Notes under the pieces: model-generated
The model's database searches: none
What the model was told of the DNA's origin: nothing
Seen by the model: only the letters and a program-made list of their open reading frames with translations
Shown: positions 63,125 to 64,000 of the stretch, in pieces
Layout of the letters: each line of letters starts with the position of its first letter
How positions within the stretch are numbered: position 1 is the stretch's first letter
Assembly: GCF_000717185.1 (NCBI RefSeq)
Contig: NZ_JNYE01000019.1
Span: 1-64,000, forward strand
DNA: 64,000 nucleotides
Source of the DNA: Kitasatospora phosalacinea
GTDB lineage: Bacteria > Actinomycetota > Actinomycetes > Streptomycetales > Streptomycetaceae
Reading direction: 5' to 3'
Program-made: the position numbers and the translations under genes

Positions 63125-63598
63125 ATGCGACCTGTCCGCACCACCACCGCCGCCACCGCTGCCACCGCTGCCGGAGCCGCCCTGCTCCTCGCCCTCGCCT
63201 CCCTGGCCGCCGCCCCGACCGCGTCCGCCGCCGACCGCACCGACCGCGCGGGGCGGGCGCCCGGCTGCACGGCCTCGGCCTGCAACGGGAGGGACCCGGT
63301 GGCCTCGCACTGCGACGACGACGGCAAGCTGGTCGAGAGCCGGACGCTGGGCGGGGCGTCCGGCGCGAAGGTCCAGCTCTTCTACAGCGCCGCCTGCAAG
63401 GCGAACTGGGCCCGCAGCGTGGACGCGCCGGACGGCGGCGCCGTGCTGGTGACCAGCCGCAACGGCCGCAAGTACGTGCGCGACACCGACGACGCGAAGA
63501 AGTACGTCTGGACGCCGATGGTGGACGGCACCGTCGCCGCGCAGGCCTGCCTGGGCCCGCAGAACAGCGACGCGCTGACCTGCACCTCCTACCACTGA
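63125..63598 (+). CDS. DUF2690-type secreted protein
   Basis: 157 residues from ATG at 63125 (a GTG six bases upstream is possible). Signal peptide MRPVRTTTAATAATAAGAALLLALASLAAAPTASA, then a module with six Cys: GCTASACNGRDPVASHCDDDGKLV, KVQLFYSAACKANWARSVDAPDG, and ACLGPQNSDALTC. This is the DUF2690 pattern. The family is secreted in Streptomyces and its function is not known. Confidence 0.85.
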   Translation: MRPVRTTTAATAATAAGAALLLALASLAAAPTASAADRTDRAGRAPGCTASACNGRDPVASHCDDDGKLVESRTLGGASGAKVQLFYSAACKANWARSVDAPDGGAVLVTSRNGRKYVRDTDDAKKYVWTPMVDGTVAAQACLGPQNSDALTCTSYH

Positions 63599-63650
63599 CC
63601 GTAGGAGCTGCTGGGTCCGGCGGCCCCGACGGGCCCGACAGGCCCGCGAC

Positions 63651-63699
63651 GGTGCCCCGCCTCCCCCGCCGAGCGGCCTGGCGGGGGGGACGGGGCACC
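63651..63699. terminator. 20-bp hairpin between two convergent genes
   Basis: GGTGCCCCGCCTCCCCCGCC pairs with the segment ending GGGGCACC at 18 of 20 positions, around a 9-base loop. It lies between the DUF2690 gene and the convergent hydrolase-like gene, so it probably terminates both. Confidence 0.8.
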
Positions 63700-63714
63700 T
63701 GGTGCGGGAGGGGG

Positions 63715-64000
63715 TCAGTTGGCGGGGACGGTGTCCTTGAACGCGGTGCCGGCCGTGCGCAGCGCGGCGACGTTGGTGGCGACCTGGGCGGGGCTGAGCA
63801 CCTGGTCCTTGACGAAGTACACGTAGTCGACCTGCTGGTCGTACGAGCGCGGCGTCGTGGAGTACTGGCCCGCCAGGTCGATCAGCCAGTGGTTGAAGTC
63901 GATGAACTGCGGGGTCTCGGGCAGGTAGGGCTCGCCGTGGGTGGCGACGACCTGGCCGTCGATGTAGTAGGTGACGTTGCTGTTGTCGATGGTGAACTGC
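63715..64000 (-). CDS. C-terminal end of a putative secreted hydrolase-type beta-sandwich protein
   Basis: The minus-strand frame is open from the window edge to a TGA at 63715 and gives the last 94 or so residues: FTIDNSNVTYYIDGQVVATHG, PQFIDFNHWLIDLAGQYSTTPRSYDQQVDYVYFVKDQVLSPAQVATNV. The 'YYIDGQVVATHGEPYLPETP.FIDFNHW' pattern looks like the end of a concanavalin-type (GH16-like or LamG-like) fold. The catalytic part is outside the window, so the family is not settled. Confidence 0.5.
   Translation of the reverse strand, partial: QFTIDNSNVTYYIDGQVVATHGEPYLPETPQFIDFNHWLIDLAGQYSTTPRSYDQQVDYVYFVKDQVLSPAQVATNVAALRTAGTAFKDTVPAN

Noticed and set aside
1..64000. tRNA, rRNA, riboswitch or tracrRNA genes
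   Set aside because: I saw no cloverleaf, rRNA or known riboswitch core, and a type I-E system needs no tracrRNA.

Overview
The window is high-GC actinobacterial DNA with a strong G/C bias at third codon positions. SsgA-like proteins, a snapalysin-type metalloprotease with its LysR partner, an I36-type inhibitor, a DUF574-type methyltransferase and a DUF1990 protein point to the Streptomycetaceae (Streptomyces or Kitasatospora). All names come from reading motifs by eye; no search was run.

Region 1 (1-8.1 kb) is part of a type I-E CRISPR-Cas locus on the minus strand. cas3 is followed, after a gap of about 1.2 kb, by a tightly overlapping cse1-cse2-cas7e-cas5e run. cas5e leaves the window at base 1, so cas6e, cas1 and cas2, if present, lie outside.

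Region 2 (8.3-28.6 kb) reads as a defence island in which CRISPR arrays alternate with gene cassettes. There are four arrays (8.4, 10.3, 13.3 and 26.6 kb) and one stray repeat (17.8 kb), all in the same orientation. Arrays 2, 3 and 4 keep related leaders; those of arrays 2 and 3 are nearly identical over about 185 bp. The cassettes are: a protein of four tandem winged-HTH-like units; a translationally coupled CBS-HEPN protein and SF2 helicase; a sigma-like protein with a P-loop/SsgA-like fusion protein; a restriction-endonuclease-like/TPR/HEAT giant facing a KAP-type membrane NTPase; and a PD-(D/E)xK nuclease gene broken by one frameshift. The island ends in a truncated helicase-associated-domain protein and a decayed ISL3 element without target duplication.

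Region 3 (30.4-64 kb) looks like ordinary chromosome. It holds an ATP-grasp enzyme, an MFS pump with a divergent MarR regulator, a broken hydrolase gene, a phosphoesterase, a large secreted multidomain glycan hydrolase, a beta-lactamase-fold protein, two EF-hand proteins, a secreted cyclophilin, an intact ISL3-type element with a passenger gene and an 8-bp target duplication, a small secreted-protein operon, an SsgA-like protein, redox and NUDIX enzymes, the snpA/LysR pair, a Tim44-like membrane protein, and the end of a secreted hydrolase-like gene.

The best candidates for something new are the CBS-HEPN/helicase pair lying between two near-identical CRISPR leaders, and the sigma-like/SsgA-fusion operon next to array 3.
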